Of a stretch of 64,000 nucleotides of DNA, positions 33,263 to 41,545 are shown one piece after another. The stretch spans positions 4,960,001 to 5,024,000 of the forward strand of contig NZ_CP114040.1 in assembly GCF_026965555.1 (NCBI RefSeq). Reading direction: 5' to 3'. Below the pieces are notes generated by a model. That model was not told where the DNA came from and did not search any database. It saw only the letters and a program-made list of their open reading frames with translations. The position numbers and the translations under genes are program-made. Position 1 is the stretch's first letter, and every line of letters starts with the position of its first letter. The DNA comes from Nannocystis punicea. Lineage in GTDB: Bacteria; Myxococcota_A; Polyangia; Nannocystales; Nannocystaceae.

Positions 33263-35443
33263 ATGTCCGCGCATCGCGTCATCGTCTCTACCGTCACCGC
33301 CTGTCTGCTGTCCGCCTGCTACGAGGGAGGCGGCGCCGCCGAGCCCGAGTCTCGCACCGTCACCGCCGAAGACCTGGCGGCGCTCGGCCCAGGCGAGGTC
33401 CTCGAGCTCGACCTGTCCGAAGGGTCAGTGCGCTTCGCGTTGACCGACGGCCCGATCGATTTCAGCCGCGTGTCGGTGCGCCGCGGCGAGGAGCGCCCGG
33501 CGCTCGTGCAAGACCTGCTGGTCCGCAACGGCGCCCGCTGGGGCGTCCAGACCGCCGGGGCGACCGCCGACTTCGCGTTCGAGCTCGACCTCGACATGAT
33601 CGAGGCCGCGACCTCGGCGGGGCCGACGGCGACCTTCGTGTGGTCGCAGAGCCAGGCCCTCGGCCGCATGCCGCGGGTCGACCGGGTCGAGGCCGACGAG
33701 GCCGGCGTGCCGCGCTTCATCGCCGGCGACCTCGGGACCCTGACCTGGGCCGGCAACGTGCGGGAGAGCGCCCGCGGCTGGCTGGCCGACATGGCCCCGG
33801 CGTTCCGCCTCGGCGACGAGGCCGACCTCGAGGCGGTCCGCCACACCACCGATTCGCTCGGCAAGGTGCACGTCCGCTTCCAGCAGTACCTGCACGACCT
33901 GCCGGTGGTCGGCGGCGAGCTGACGGTCCACGCCGACGCGGCCAGCGGGCAGGTGCAGGCCGTCACCGGTCGCGTCGTCCCCGCGGAGTCGCTGCCGCTG
34001 GAGCCGACGATCGACCCCGAGGCGGCGGTCGCGGCCGTGGCCGCCGGCCTGGCCGAGGAGTGGAGCAGCACCGAGGCGCCCGAGCTCGTCTACGTGCTCG
34101 CGGAGACCGGCCCGCGGCTGGCCTGGCAGGCGGTCGTCGAGTACGCCGACGAGGAGGGGCCGCAGCGCGACATCGTGTTCGCCGACGCGCGCAGCGGCGA
34201 GCCGGTGGCCCGCCACCCGCAGATCCATCGCGCCAAGACCCGCAAGGTCTACGACGCCAAGAAGGGCACCAAGCTGCCGGGCAGCCTGGTCGTCAGCGAG
34301 GGCGGCGACACCGAGGACCCGGTGGCCAAGGCCGCCTACGAGCTCGCGGGCGTGACCTACGACTTCTATATGGCCAGCTTCGGCCGCGACAGCTTCAACG
34401 GCTCCGGCGCGACCATCCACTCGAGCGTCCACTTCTCGAAGAACTACGTCAACGCGTTCTGGAACGGCCAGCAGATGGTCTACGGCGACGGCGACGGCTA
34501 CTACGCCAGCCCGTTCGCCAAGGACATGGACGTGGTCGTGCACGAGCTGACCCACGCGGTCACGCAGTACGAGGCCAGCCTCGTCTATCAGAACCAGTCG
34601 GGCGCGCTCAACGAGGCGATGTCGGACATCATGGCCGCGGCCGCCGACGCCTACAAGAACGGCGTCTCGAACAAGACCTGGCTGCTCGCGGAGACCTGCT
34701 GGACCCCGGGTGTGGCCAATGACGCGATGCGCTACATGTCGAATCCGACCCAGGACGGGCAGTCGTACGATTATTACCCCGAGCGCTACACCGGGCAGCA
34801 GGACAACGGGGGCGTCCACATCAATTCGGGCATCGCCAACCTGGCGTTCTACCTGCTGTCGCAGGGGGGCAAGCACCCGCGCAACAAGACGAACATCGAG
34901 GTGCCGGCGCTCGGCATCGACAAGGCGGCGCAGATCTTCTACCGCGCGCTGACGAACTACCTCAACTCCAACGCGACGTTCCAGGACGCCCGCAACGCGA
35001 CGGCTCAGGCGGCCACCGAGCTTTACGGCGCCGACGCGGCCACGGCGGCCCACGCGGCCTGGTCGGCGGTCGGCGTGCCGGGTGCCCCCAATGGCGGCGG
35101 CGGTGGCGACGGCGGGAACGGGGGCGGCGGCGAGTCCTGCTCGGGGACGCCCTTCACCGGCAGCCTGGATGATACCGGCGCCGAGGAGTTCCAGCCGAAC
35201 GGCTCGTACTACTCCGCGAAGGGCAGCGGGACGCACACCGGCTGTCTCGTCGGCCCGGACGGCGCCGACTTCGACCTCTACCTCTACAAGTGGAACGGCT
35301 CGAAGTGGGCCAAGGTCGCCAAGTCGGAGGGCCCGACCAACAGCGAGTCGGTCAGCTATCAAGGCACCGCCGGCCACTACACGTGGCAGGTCGTGTCGGC
35401 CAAGGGCGCGGGCGATTACACCCTGACGCTGAAGGCCCCCTGA
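33263..35443 (+). CDS. Secreted M4 (thermolysin-like) metalloprotease with C-terminal PPC-like domain
   Basis: A 726-aa protein. The ATG at 33263 is chosen because AAGGGGG lies 5 bases upstream; 33245 is an in-frame alternative. The signal ends ACLLSACYEGG, possibly a lipoprotein signal. A propeptide (FTP/PepSY region, residues about 30-310) precedes the catalytic domain: VVHELTHAVTQYEASL (zinc ligands HExxH), ALNEAMSDIM (third ligand Glu) and GGVHINSGIANLAFY (catalytic His). A Gly-rich linker leads to a PPC-like beta domain. It probably digests extracellular protein during predation. A palindrome at 33413-33428 is in-frame (DLSEGS). Confidence 0.95.
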   Translation: MSAHRVIVSTVTACLLSACYEGGGAAEPESRTVTAEDLAALGPGEVLELDLSEGSVRFALTDGPIDFSRVSVRRGEERPALVQDLLVRNGARWGVQTAGATADFAFELDLDMIEAATSAGPTATFVWSQSQALGRMPRVDRVEADEAGVPRFIAGDLGTLTWAGNVRESARGWLADMAPAFRLGDEADLEAVRHTTDSLGKVHVRFQQYLHDLPVVGGELTVHADAASGQVQAVTGRVVPAESLPLEPTIDPEAAVAAVAAGLAEEWSSTEAPELVYVLAETGPRLAWQAVVEYADEEGPQRDIVFADARSGEPVARHPQIHRAKTRKVYDAKKGTKLPGSLVVSEGGDTEDPVAKAAYELAGVTYDFYMASFGRDSFNGSGATIHSSVHFSKNYVNAFWNGQQMVYGDGDGYYASPFAKDMDVVVHELTHAVTQYEASLVYQNQSGALNEAMSDIMAAAADAYKNGVSNKTWLLAETCWTPGVANDAMRYMSNPTQDGQSYDYYPERYTGQQDNGGVHINSGIANLAFYLLSQGGKHPRNKTNIEVPALGIDKAAQIFYRALTNYLNSNATFQDARNATAQAATELYGADAATAAHAAWSAVGVPGAPNGGGGGDGGNGGGGESCSGTPFTGSLDDTGAEEFQPNGSYYSAKGSGTHTGCLVGPDGADFDLYLYKWNGSKWAKVAKSEGPTNSESVSYQGTAGHYTWQVVSAKGAGDYTLTLKAP

Positions 35444-35454
35444 GCGAGCCCGCC

Positions 35455-35501
35455 CGGCGGTCCGCGCCCTGCGGACCGCCGCGGGCTGTCCTGGAGGACA
35501 G
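35455..35501 (+). terminator. Strong hairpin plus palindrome after the M4 gene
   Basis: CGGCGGTCCGC and GCGGACCGCCG (35455-35481) form a perfect 11-bp stem with a 5-nt loop, starting 12 bases after the stop codon. A perfect TGTCC palindrome (TGTCCTGGAGGACA, 35487-35500) follows at once. There is no T-run, so termination would rely on the hairpin pair or Rho. Confidence 0.55.
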
Positions 35502-35569
35502 CGCCGCCTTCGCACGATCGAGCCGACCGGAACCGCGAGTCACGATGTAGGCGCAACTGTTGCGAGGGC

Positions 35570-35603
35570 AAAAAAAGCGGGCACGGTCCTCATCCGTGCC
35601 CGC
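35570..35603 (-). terminator. Intrinsic terminator of the predicted ncRNA
   Basis: On the minus strand GCGGGCACGG, a 7-nt loop and CCGTGCCCGC form a perfect 10-bp stem (35603-35577). It is followed directly by seven Ts (35576-35570). This is the best canonical Rho-independent terminator in the window. Confidence 0.9.
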
Positions 35604-35769
35604 TCACGCCTCAACAACACACACCTCGAATTCGACCGGGCCTCCTCTCACCGCGGTGACCTTCGGCCATGCAGGGCCGAAGACTGCCGGCTTATCAAGA
35701 CCGAGATGCTCGGGCTTGAATCGCGGCCGGCAGCCGTGCACCGCGGTGCAGAGAGGAGGACCGACCGAC
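35570..35769 (-). ncRNA. Predicted structured small RNA of about 200 nt, no known family recognised
   Basis: The interval between a sigma70-like promoter and a canonical terminator has no convincing reading frame but strong pairing. From 5' to 3': CCTCCTCTC pairs with GAGAGGAGG near the 3' side (9 bp), extended after a 3-nt bulge by ACCGCGGTG with CACCGCGGT. Inside, CTGCCGGC pairs with GCCGGCAG, enclosing TCAAG/CTTGA and the hairpin CCGAG-CAT-CTCGG. A second inner hairpin is CTTCGGCC-CTGCAT-GGCCGAAG. The result is a Y-shaped fold closed by a long stem, then the terminator. Size fits 6S RNA but the branched fold does not. A 67-codon frame crosses it but lacks any protein-like feature. Confidence 0.7.
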
Positions 35770-35775
35770 GCTTCC

Positions 35776-35805
35776 ATTCTTGTCCGTGTCGCCGGTGCTT
35801 GTCAA
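35776..35805 (-). promoter_or_regulatory. Sigma70-like promoter of the predicted ncRNA
   Basis: On the minus strand a perfect TTGACA (35805-35800) is followed by an 18-nt spacer and AAGAAT (35781-35776, four of six matches to TATAAT). Transcription would begin near 35769. Consensus -35 boxes are rare in this GC-rich sequence. Confidence 0.65.
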
Positions 35806-36446
35806 ACCGAAAAAGCGAGCACAGCAGTCGCAACATTATCGCTCCGTGCATTTTTGGTCCGCACGCGGAGTGCCGACGCGTTCGCCCGAGCCGCGCCGGC
35901 GCGGCGAATTCGACCGCAAGCGCGTGGACTACGGCGAATCACAGGCGGGCCGGCCTGATGCGATTTCGTGGGAGCCCTTCGGACATGTCTGGAAGGTCAT
36001 GTCGCGCGCGTCCACTGTCACTTCTCCGCGCCGGCGCTGCTCGTCCACTTCTCTTCGGCTGTCGTTCCAGGCGCGCTCATGATCGGCCCGAGGCCCGCGA
36101 TCGCGCCAGTCGGTCGCGCGCCGGCCGTCGCGCGACCGCCTGGCCTGCACGGGGTGGCCGCCGCGACCCGAGATCCACGTCCCCGTGGTCGCGCCGATCC
36201 CCGGATCTGTCGGCGTGTGTCATCCGCGCAAACGGGGAGGCCGCCGCGACCGCAGGGGTCATCGTCGCCGTCGCAACGTCACGGCTGCGCGAACGGAGCG
36301 GTCGCTGCGACGGCGGCTGCACGCTGCATCGCCGCAGGGCCGCGAGCCGACCGGTCTCTGGGGACAGGCACCTCGTGGCCGCGACGGCGGCCCGGTTTCT
36401 CGGCGCACCCCTGCGGCTGTGCTAGTTTGAGAGCGGAGAAGAGACC
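35806..36446. other. Intergenic region without a supported gene
   Basis: I see no coding feature. It holds a near-perfect palindrome, CATGTCTGGAAGGTCATG, at 35984-36001, and a half copy GGGGACAGG near 36360. The ribosome site of the next gene (GGAGAAGAG) lies at its right end. Confidence 0.5.
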
Positions 36447-38990
36447 ATGGCGCCGGTGAGCCACCCGAAGCGGATGTCTGCCCTGACGCTGTGCACGGCG
36501 ACCGCGGCGCTGCTCGCCTGTCGCCCCGCGGCGCTCACCCCCGAGGCCGAACGCGTGCATCGGGGCGTCAACCAGATCCCGCTCAGCGCCCAACCGCCGA
36601 CCGCCGCGACGCCGACCCCTCCCGTCGCCGCCGCGCCGACGCCCGCCCCCGCGGAGGTCTCCGCCGCCGCCCTGCTGGCCCGCGGCGAGCCCGAGGCCGC
36701 ACTCGCTCGGTTGGCTCACGAGCCGGCGCCCGCCGGTTCGCTGCAATCCGCTGTGCAACGCCTGACGAAGGCCCGCGCCAGCCGCGAGCTCGGGCGGCCG
36801 GCCGACGCGGTCCAGGCGCTGGCCGAGCTGGCGGCGGAGCGACGGCCGGCGAAGACGTTCCCCCAGGAAGTGGTGCTGCACGAGTACGCCCAGGCGCTGG
36901 TCGAGGCGGCGGCGTCGGCCACCGGCGCCGAGGCCGACGCGCTGCGCAAGCTGGCGGTGGCGGCGTGGGACCGGGCGATCGACCACGAGCCGGTGCGCAA
37001 CGCGGCGCCGATGCGGGTCGCGCGGGCGCGGGCGATGGCCGCCCTGGACGGTCAGGCCGCGGCCCGCCGCGCCGTCAAGGCGCTGACCGAGGTGCTGCGC
37101 GACTACCCCGAGCACCCCGACGCGGCCCGGCTCGAGCTGCTGCGGGCGCAGGCGATCGCCCGCGAGGGCAAGACCGCGGACGCAGTCAAGGCGCTGCGCG
37201 CGGTGGCCATCGACCGCGCCGGCACCGAGCCGGCCGCGGGCGCCGAGGCGACTCTGGCCGAGCTCGGGCGCCCGGTCCGCTACAGCGCCGCCGAACAGCT
37301 GGCGCGCGCCGCCGCGGCCCGCCGCTCGCGCGACATGACGTTGTCGCGCGAGGTGCTCACCGACCTGGTCCAAGATTCCAAAACTCCGGGACATGTCCGA
37401 GAGGTCGCGTTGCGCTCGCGCGCAGCGACCGCCTCGCGCGCCCACGACTACGGCGCGTGCGCGGATGACCTTTCGGTCCTGTACAAAAAGTCAGCCTCGG
37501 CCGACCTCCGCGGCGACCTGCTGCGCTGCCTCGACAAGGCCGGCCGCTACGACGAGGCGCTGGCGATCTGGACCGAGCAGGCCGGGCGCAAGGGCGGGGC
37601 GGGGCGCGCGGCGCTGTGGGAGGCGATCCGCCAGGCGGTCCGCGGCGGCCGCTACGAGCGGGCGCGCGACCTGCTCGGGCGCACGCAGCCGAAGGAGCGC
37701 CAGCGCGGCGAGGGGCTGTGGCTCGACGCGTGGCTCGACTTCCGCCTGGGCGACTTCGACGCCGCGGCGACCGCGTTCGCCAGCGCGGAGCGCCGCTTGC
37801 CCGCCGACCAGGCGCGCGCGGCCCGGTACTTCCGCGCCCGCGCGCTGCTGGCCGCCGGCGCGAACGTGAAGGCGACGGGCGACGGGGCCGAGGAGCAGGC
37901 GCCGGAGCGCGGCGAGGCCGAGCGCCTCCTGCGACAGCTCGTGGCCGAGGATCCTTTGGGCTACTACGGCCTGCAGGCGCGCCAGCGGCTGCTCGACGTC
38001 GGCGCCGATCCGGGCCCGCTGCCGGCGCTCGCCCCGGTGCCCGCGGAGTCGAACCCGCGGCCCGACTTCGCGGCGACCCGCGCGACCTTCGACGCGCTGG
38101 CCGAGGAGTTCGGCTGGGCCTTCCCGGCGCTGGCCCGCGGGGCCGCGCTGCACGCCGCCGGCCTGCTCGACGAGGCGCGCCGCGAGCTGCGGGTCGCGGT
38201 CGACGCCTACGAGGGGCTCTACGGGCTCGATCGCGGCGGCTGGGTCCCGCGCCACGAAGACCTGGTGGTGGGCCTCAGCTGGAAGTCGACGTGGAAGCAG
38301 CCGCGCCTCGGCCTGCCGAAGGACGCGCGCAAGCTGGTGCGCGAGCGCGGCGCCGGCGAGACGCTGCGCGAGGGGCTGTTCGCGCTGACGTGGGCGCTCG
38401 ACGAGCCGTACCGCCGCAGCCGCCTGATGCCGGCCACGGCGGGCACGTACAAGGCGCGCTGGCACCCGCGGGCGTTCCGCGAGACGGTCGAGCGCGAGGC
38501 CTCGGCCCGCGCCTTCGACCCGACGCACCTGTGGGCGCTGATGTACACCGAGTCGCGGTTCCGCCGGCACGTGGTGTCGTCGTCGGGCGCGCGCGGGGCG
38601 ATCCAGATCATGCCGTGGACCGGCCAGCAGCTGGCGACGCGCCTCGGCGAGCCGTTCGACGTCGACGCGCTGTTCGACGAGGAGCACAACGTCCGCCTGT
38701 CGGCCTATTACTTCGCCGAGCTGCTGCACAAGTTCCACGGCCAGGCCGCGCTGGCCTACGCGAGCTACAACGGCGGCCCGTTCAACGTCGCCCGCTGGCT
38801 GGCGGCCAAGGGCGCGACGGCGCCGCTCGAGCTCGACGTCTTCATCGCCGAGATCCCGTTCCGCGAGACGGCCAACTACACCCGCCGCGTGCTCGAGGTC
38901 CAGGCCGCGTACGCGCTGATGTACGGCGGGTCGCTGCCGCGCTGGCAGAACACGGTCGACCTGCGCGTCGAGGACAACATCGACTTCTGA
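36447..38990 (+). CDS. Soluble-type lytic murein transglycosylase with TPR-like N-terminal region
   Basis: An 847-aa envelope enzyme that cleaves peptidoglycan glycan strands. The start at 36447 has GGAGAAGAG upstream. The signal region ends LLACRPA, possibly a lipoprotein. Residues about 70-620 are helical repeats, as in the Slt70 superhelix. The catalytic SLT domain near residues 690-830 shows LWALMYTESRFRRHVVSSSG (catalytic Glu), GAIQIMPWTGQQLA and LAYASYNGGPFNVARW, the family signature motifs. A palindrome at 37392-37407 is in-frame (PGHVREVA). The GT-C-like gene starts 10 bp after its stop, so cotranscription is likely. Confidence 0.93.
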   Translation: MAPVSHPKRMSALTLCTATAALLACRPAALTPEAERVHRGVNQIPLSAQPPTAATPTPPVAAAPTPAPAEVSAAALLARGEPEAALARLAHEPAPAGSLQSAVQRLTKARASRELGRPADAVQALAELAAERRPAKTFPQEVVLHEYAQALVEAAASATGAEADALRKLAVAAWDRAIDHEPVRNAAPMRVARARAMAALDGQAAARRAVKALTEVLRDYPEHPDAARLELLRAQAIAREGKTADAVKALRAVAIDRAGTEPAAGAEATLAELGRPVRYSAAEQLARAAAARRSRDMTLSREVLTDLVQDSKTPGHVREVALRSRAATASRAHDYGACADDLSVLYKKSASADLRGDLLRCLDKAGRYDEALAIWTEQAGRKGGAGRAALWEAIRQAVRGGRYERARDLLGRTQPKERQRGEGLWLDAWLDFRLGDFDAAATAFASAERRLPADQARAARYFRARALLAAGANVKATGDGAEEQAPERGEAERLLRQLVAEDPLGYYGLQARQRLLDVGADPGPLPALAPVPAESNPRPDFAATRATFDALAEEFGWAFPALARGAALHAAGLLDEARRELRVAVDAYEGLYGLDRGGWVPRHEDLVVGLSWKSTWKQPRLGLPKDARKLVRERGAGETLREGLFALTWALDEPYRRSRLMPATAGTYKARWHPRAFRETVEREASARAFDPTHLWALMYTESRFRRHVVSSSGARGAIQIMPWTGQQLATRLGEPFDVDALFDEEHNVRLSAYYFAELLHKFHGQAALAYASYNGGPFNVARWLAAKGATAPLELDVFIAEIPFRETANYTRRVLEVQAAYALMYGGSLPRWQNTVDLRVEDNIDF

Positions 38991-39000
38991 TCGCGCGGCG

Positions 39001-40761
39001 ATGGTGCGCGGCGCGATCGATCGAACCATCGCCTGGCTGTCCGGGCGACGTCGACTCGCCGCGGGCCTGTTCGCGGCAGCGCTGCTGCTCTACGCGCCGA
39101 CGCTCGGCGGCGGGCTCGTGCTGGACGACGTCGCGCAGCAGGCGTTCATGCATGCCAAGCTGGCGGGCGGCGAGCGCGACAAGCCGTGGTGGGCGCTGTT
39201 CCACCTGGTGACGCCCTCGCGCGAGCAATTGCTCGGCCAGCGCACGGCCGGTCGCGTGCCGTGGTGGACCCACCCCGAGCTGCGGATCGTGTTCTTCCGC
39301 CCGCTGGCCAGCGCCGACGCCTACGTCGACGCGCTCGCGTGGCCGCGGACCCCGTGGTTGATGCATCTGCACGGGCTGCTGCTGTACGCGCTGCTGTGCG
39401 CGCTGGTGCTGCGGCTCTATCGTCGGCTCGCGTCGCCCGAGGGGCAGGGGATCGCGGCCCTGGCGGCGGCGATCTTCCTCGTCGATCCGACCCACGCGGC
39501 GCCGGTCGCCTGGCTCGCCCAGCGCAACGCAGTGATCGCGGCGCTGCTGATGGTCGCGGCCGTGCTCGCGCACCTGCGCTGGCGCGCGCAGGGTCGACGC
39601 AGGTGGCTCCTCGTCAGCGTGGTCGGGCTGATCGCGGCGCTGCTCAGCGCCGAGGTCGCGATCACGGCGCTCGCCCTCGTCGTCGCGTACGCGTGGACGC
39701 TCGACCCGGGCGGGCGCTGGCGCGGGCTTTTGGCCGCGGCGCCGGCGGTGGCGCTCGCATCGATCTATTTATTCGCCTACGGCGCCATGGGCTTCGGCGC
39801 GCGCGCTTCAGGGGCGTACCTCGATCCGCTGCGCGATCCGTCGACCTTCCTCGGGGCGCTGCCGGAGCGCGTGCTCGCCTTGATCGCCGCCGCGCTGGCG
39901 CTGCCGATGCCGCTGGTGTGGCGCCTGTTCGGCGGACCGACGCCCGACGCGTGGGTGTTGCGAGCGATCGGGGCGGTGTTCTTATTATGGCTCTTGCGAC
40001 ATGTCCTTTGGGATATGCATGATCCGCGGCTGCGGTTCGCCGCGCTGGCGTTCCTGCTGGCGCTCGTGCCGATCTCCGCGGCGCCGGCCGACGAGCGGCT
40101 GCTGCTCCTGGCCAGCGTCCCCGGGGCGCTGTGGCTGGCGCTGGTGATCGTCGGGCTCGGGCGTTCAGCACGTCGGGTGCATCGCGGCGTGGCGCTCGCG
40201 CTGGCGGCGGTGCACCTGCTGCTGGCGCCGGCGGCGTTGATGGTGGCGTTCGCGGGCCAGCAGGGCCTGAGCTTCGGCGGCTCGGCGCTGCCGACGGGGC
40301 CGACTCTGGCGAACGAGGCGCTCGGCCATCAGACGCTGCTGGTGGTCCAGGCGCCGTCGACCCTGCACGGGTTGATGCTGCCGCTCGCGCGCGGGCACGT
40401 CGGCCTGTCGGTGCCGCGCTTCTCGTTCGTGCTCGCCAGCAGCGGGGCGCCGTCGACGTGGACGCGCACCGGACCGCGCTCGTTCGAGCTCGAGCAGCCG
40501 CACGGGCTCCTGCGCGACTCGACGGCGGCGTTCTTTCGCAGCCCGTCGGCGCCGTTGCGTCCGGGTGAGGTGGTGTCGACGCTGGCGTTCCGCGCCGAGA
40601 TCCTCGCGGTCACGCGCGACGGCCATCCGTCGCGCGTGCGCTTCGACTTCGCCGCCGATCCGGAGCACATGAGCGTCTGCTTCGCTACCTGGGACGGGCG
40701 CGAGTTCGTGGCGCTGAAGCAGCCCGCGACGGGTGAGAGCGTGACGCTGCCCGGTCGCTGA
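39001..40761 (+). CDS. Multi-pass membrane protein, GT-C/PMT-like glycosyltransferase candidate
   Basis: A 586-aa protein with about ten hydrophobic helices in its first 420 residues. After helix 1, LYAPTLGGGLVLDDVAQQ places a DD pair in the first external loop, as in GT-C enzymes of the PMT/ArnT type where an acidic residue there is catalytic. HAAPVAWLAQRNAVIAALLM and the preceding IFLVDPTH also match bacterial PMT-like proteins. The C-terminal 150 residues are soluble and probably periplasmic. The donor would be a polyprenyl-linked sugar, but this is inferred. A palindrome at 40000-40017 is in-frame inside a helix end (LRHVLWDMHD). Confidence 0.65.
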   Translation: MVRGAIDRTIAWLSGRRRLAAGLFAAALLLYAPTLGGGLVLDDVAQQAFMHAKLAGGERDKPWWALFHLVTPSREQLLGQRTAGRVPWWTHPELRIVFFRPLASADAYVDALAWPRTPWLMHLHGLLLYALLCALVLRLYRRLASPEGQGIAALAAAIFLVDPTHAAPVAWLAQRNAVIAALLMVAAVLAHLRWRAQGRRRWLLVSVVGLIAALLSAEVAITALALVVAYAWTLDPGGRWRGLLAAAPAVALASIYLFAYGAMGFGARASGAYLDPLRDPSTFLGALPERVLALIAAALALPMPLVWRLFGGPTPDAWVLRAIGAVFLLWLLRHVLWDMHDPRLRFAALAFLLALVPISAAPADERLLLLASVPGALWLALVIVGLGRSARRVHRGVALALAAVHLLLAPAALMVAFAGQQGLSFGGSALPTGPTLANEALGHQTLLVVQAPSTLHGLMLPLARGHVGLSVPRFSFVLASSGAPSTWTRTGPRSFELEQPHGLLRDSTAAFFRSPSAPLRPGEVVSTLAFRAEILAVTRDGHPSRVRFDFAADPEHMSVCFATWDGREFVALKQPATGESVTLPGR

Positions 40762-40963
40762 GCGCGCGGGCGAACGCCGGCGCGCGGCGGCGGCGCAGGC
40801 GGGGCGGGGCGGAACCGGCCGACAGCGCAGGCGCGCGCCGACGGCCCCCGCGGAGGCCGGCTTGTCGCCGCGACCGCCGCAGCGGTACCGTCGCGGTGGT
40901 GGCGAGAGCCACCCCGGCGGGAGCCGGCGCCTTCGCCCTGACGGGCAGACACGAGGGGACGTG

Positions 40964-41479
40964 ATGAACGAGAGGTTGAACCAGCTCGGGCAGGCCGCGC
41001 AGCGGCTCAACGAGGGATCCGATCAGCTCAACGCGCTGATCTCGGCGATCGACAAGGCCCTCGGCCGCTTGATGATCGGGATGGACTACGTCCACCCGCG
41101 GCCGCTGCAGGAGTCGATGTCGATCGGCCGCGACGGCAAGCGAGTCATCGAGCTGTGCTTCCTCGGCTACCTCCGCGTGCAGGGCGAGTACCACCTCGTC
41201 ATCAAGACGGTGAAGATCCTCGAGTCGAAGATCGCGCTGGCCTCGGAGAACCCGGGCAACGTGATGCCGCTGCTGCAGGCGCCGCGAGTGCTGCGGCACG
41301 CCGCGGTCGACCTGTTCCCCGAGCTGATCCAGGTGCTGTCGAACCAGGTCGGCGACCTCGTGGCGCAGATGGAGCGCCGCTGCACCACCGCGAAGGGGCT
41401 GCTCGAGCAGCTCGAGGGCCTGGAGGCGCAGATCACGGCCGCCCGCGAGGCGCGAGGGCCGGAGCCGGCGGGCTCCTGA
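40964..41479 (+). CDS. Conserved-looking cytosolic protein, unknown function
   Basis: A 171-aa protein from the ATG at 40964 with GAGGGGAC upstream. It is predicted to be mostly helical: an N-terminal amphipathic helix (LNQLGQAAQRLNEGSDQLNALISAID), a central beta-like part (KRVIELCFLGYLRVQGEYHLVIK) and a C-terminal coiled coil (LLEQLEGLEAQITAAREA). No signal peptide or membrane segment is present. It lies 66 bp upstream of metG on the same strand. I do not recognise a family. Confidence 0.65.
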   Translation: MNERLNQLGQAAQRLNEGSDQLNALISAIDKALGRLMIGMDYVHPRPLQESMSIGRDGKRVIELCFLGYLRVQGEYHLVIKTVKILESKIALASENPGNVMPLLQAPRVLRHAAVDLFPELIQVLSNQVGDLVAQMERRCTTAKGLLEQLEGLEAQITAAREARGPEPAGS

Positions 41480-41545
41480 GGCCGCTAAGCGCGGCTCGGC
41501 GGCCGATGTCGCCGCAAGCGGGCGAAGCGTGCTATAGGCGCCGCG

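Noticed and set aside
35648..35851. 67-codon minus-strand frame as a small protein
   Set aside because: No ribosome site, basic low-quality sequence, and it starts upstream of the predicted promoter of the structured RNA; stems explain the conservation-like pattern better.
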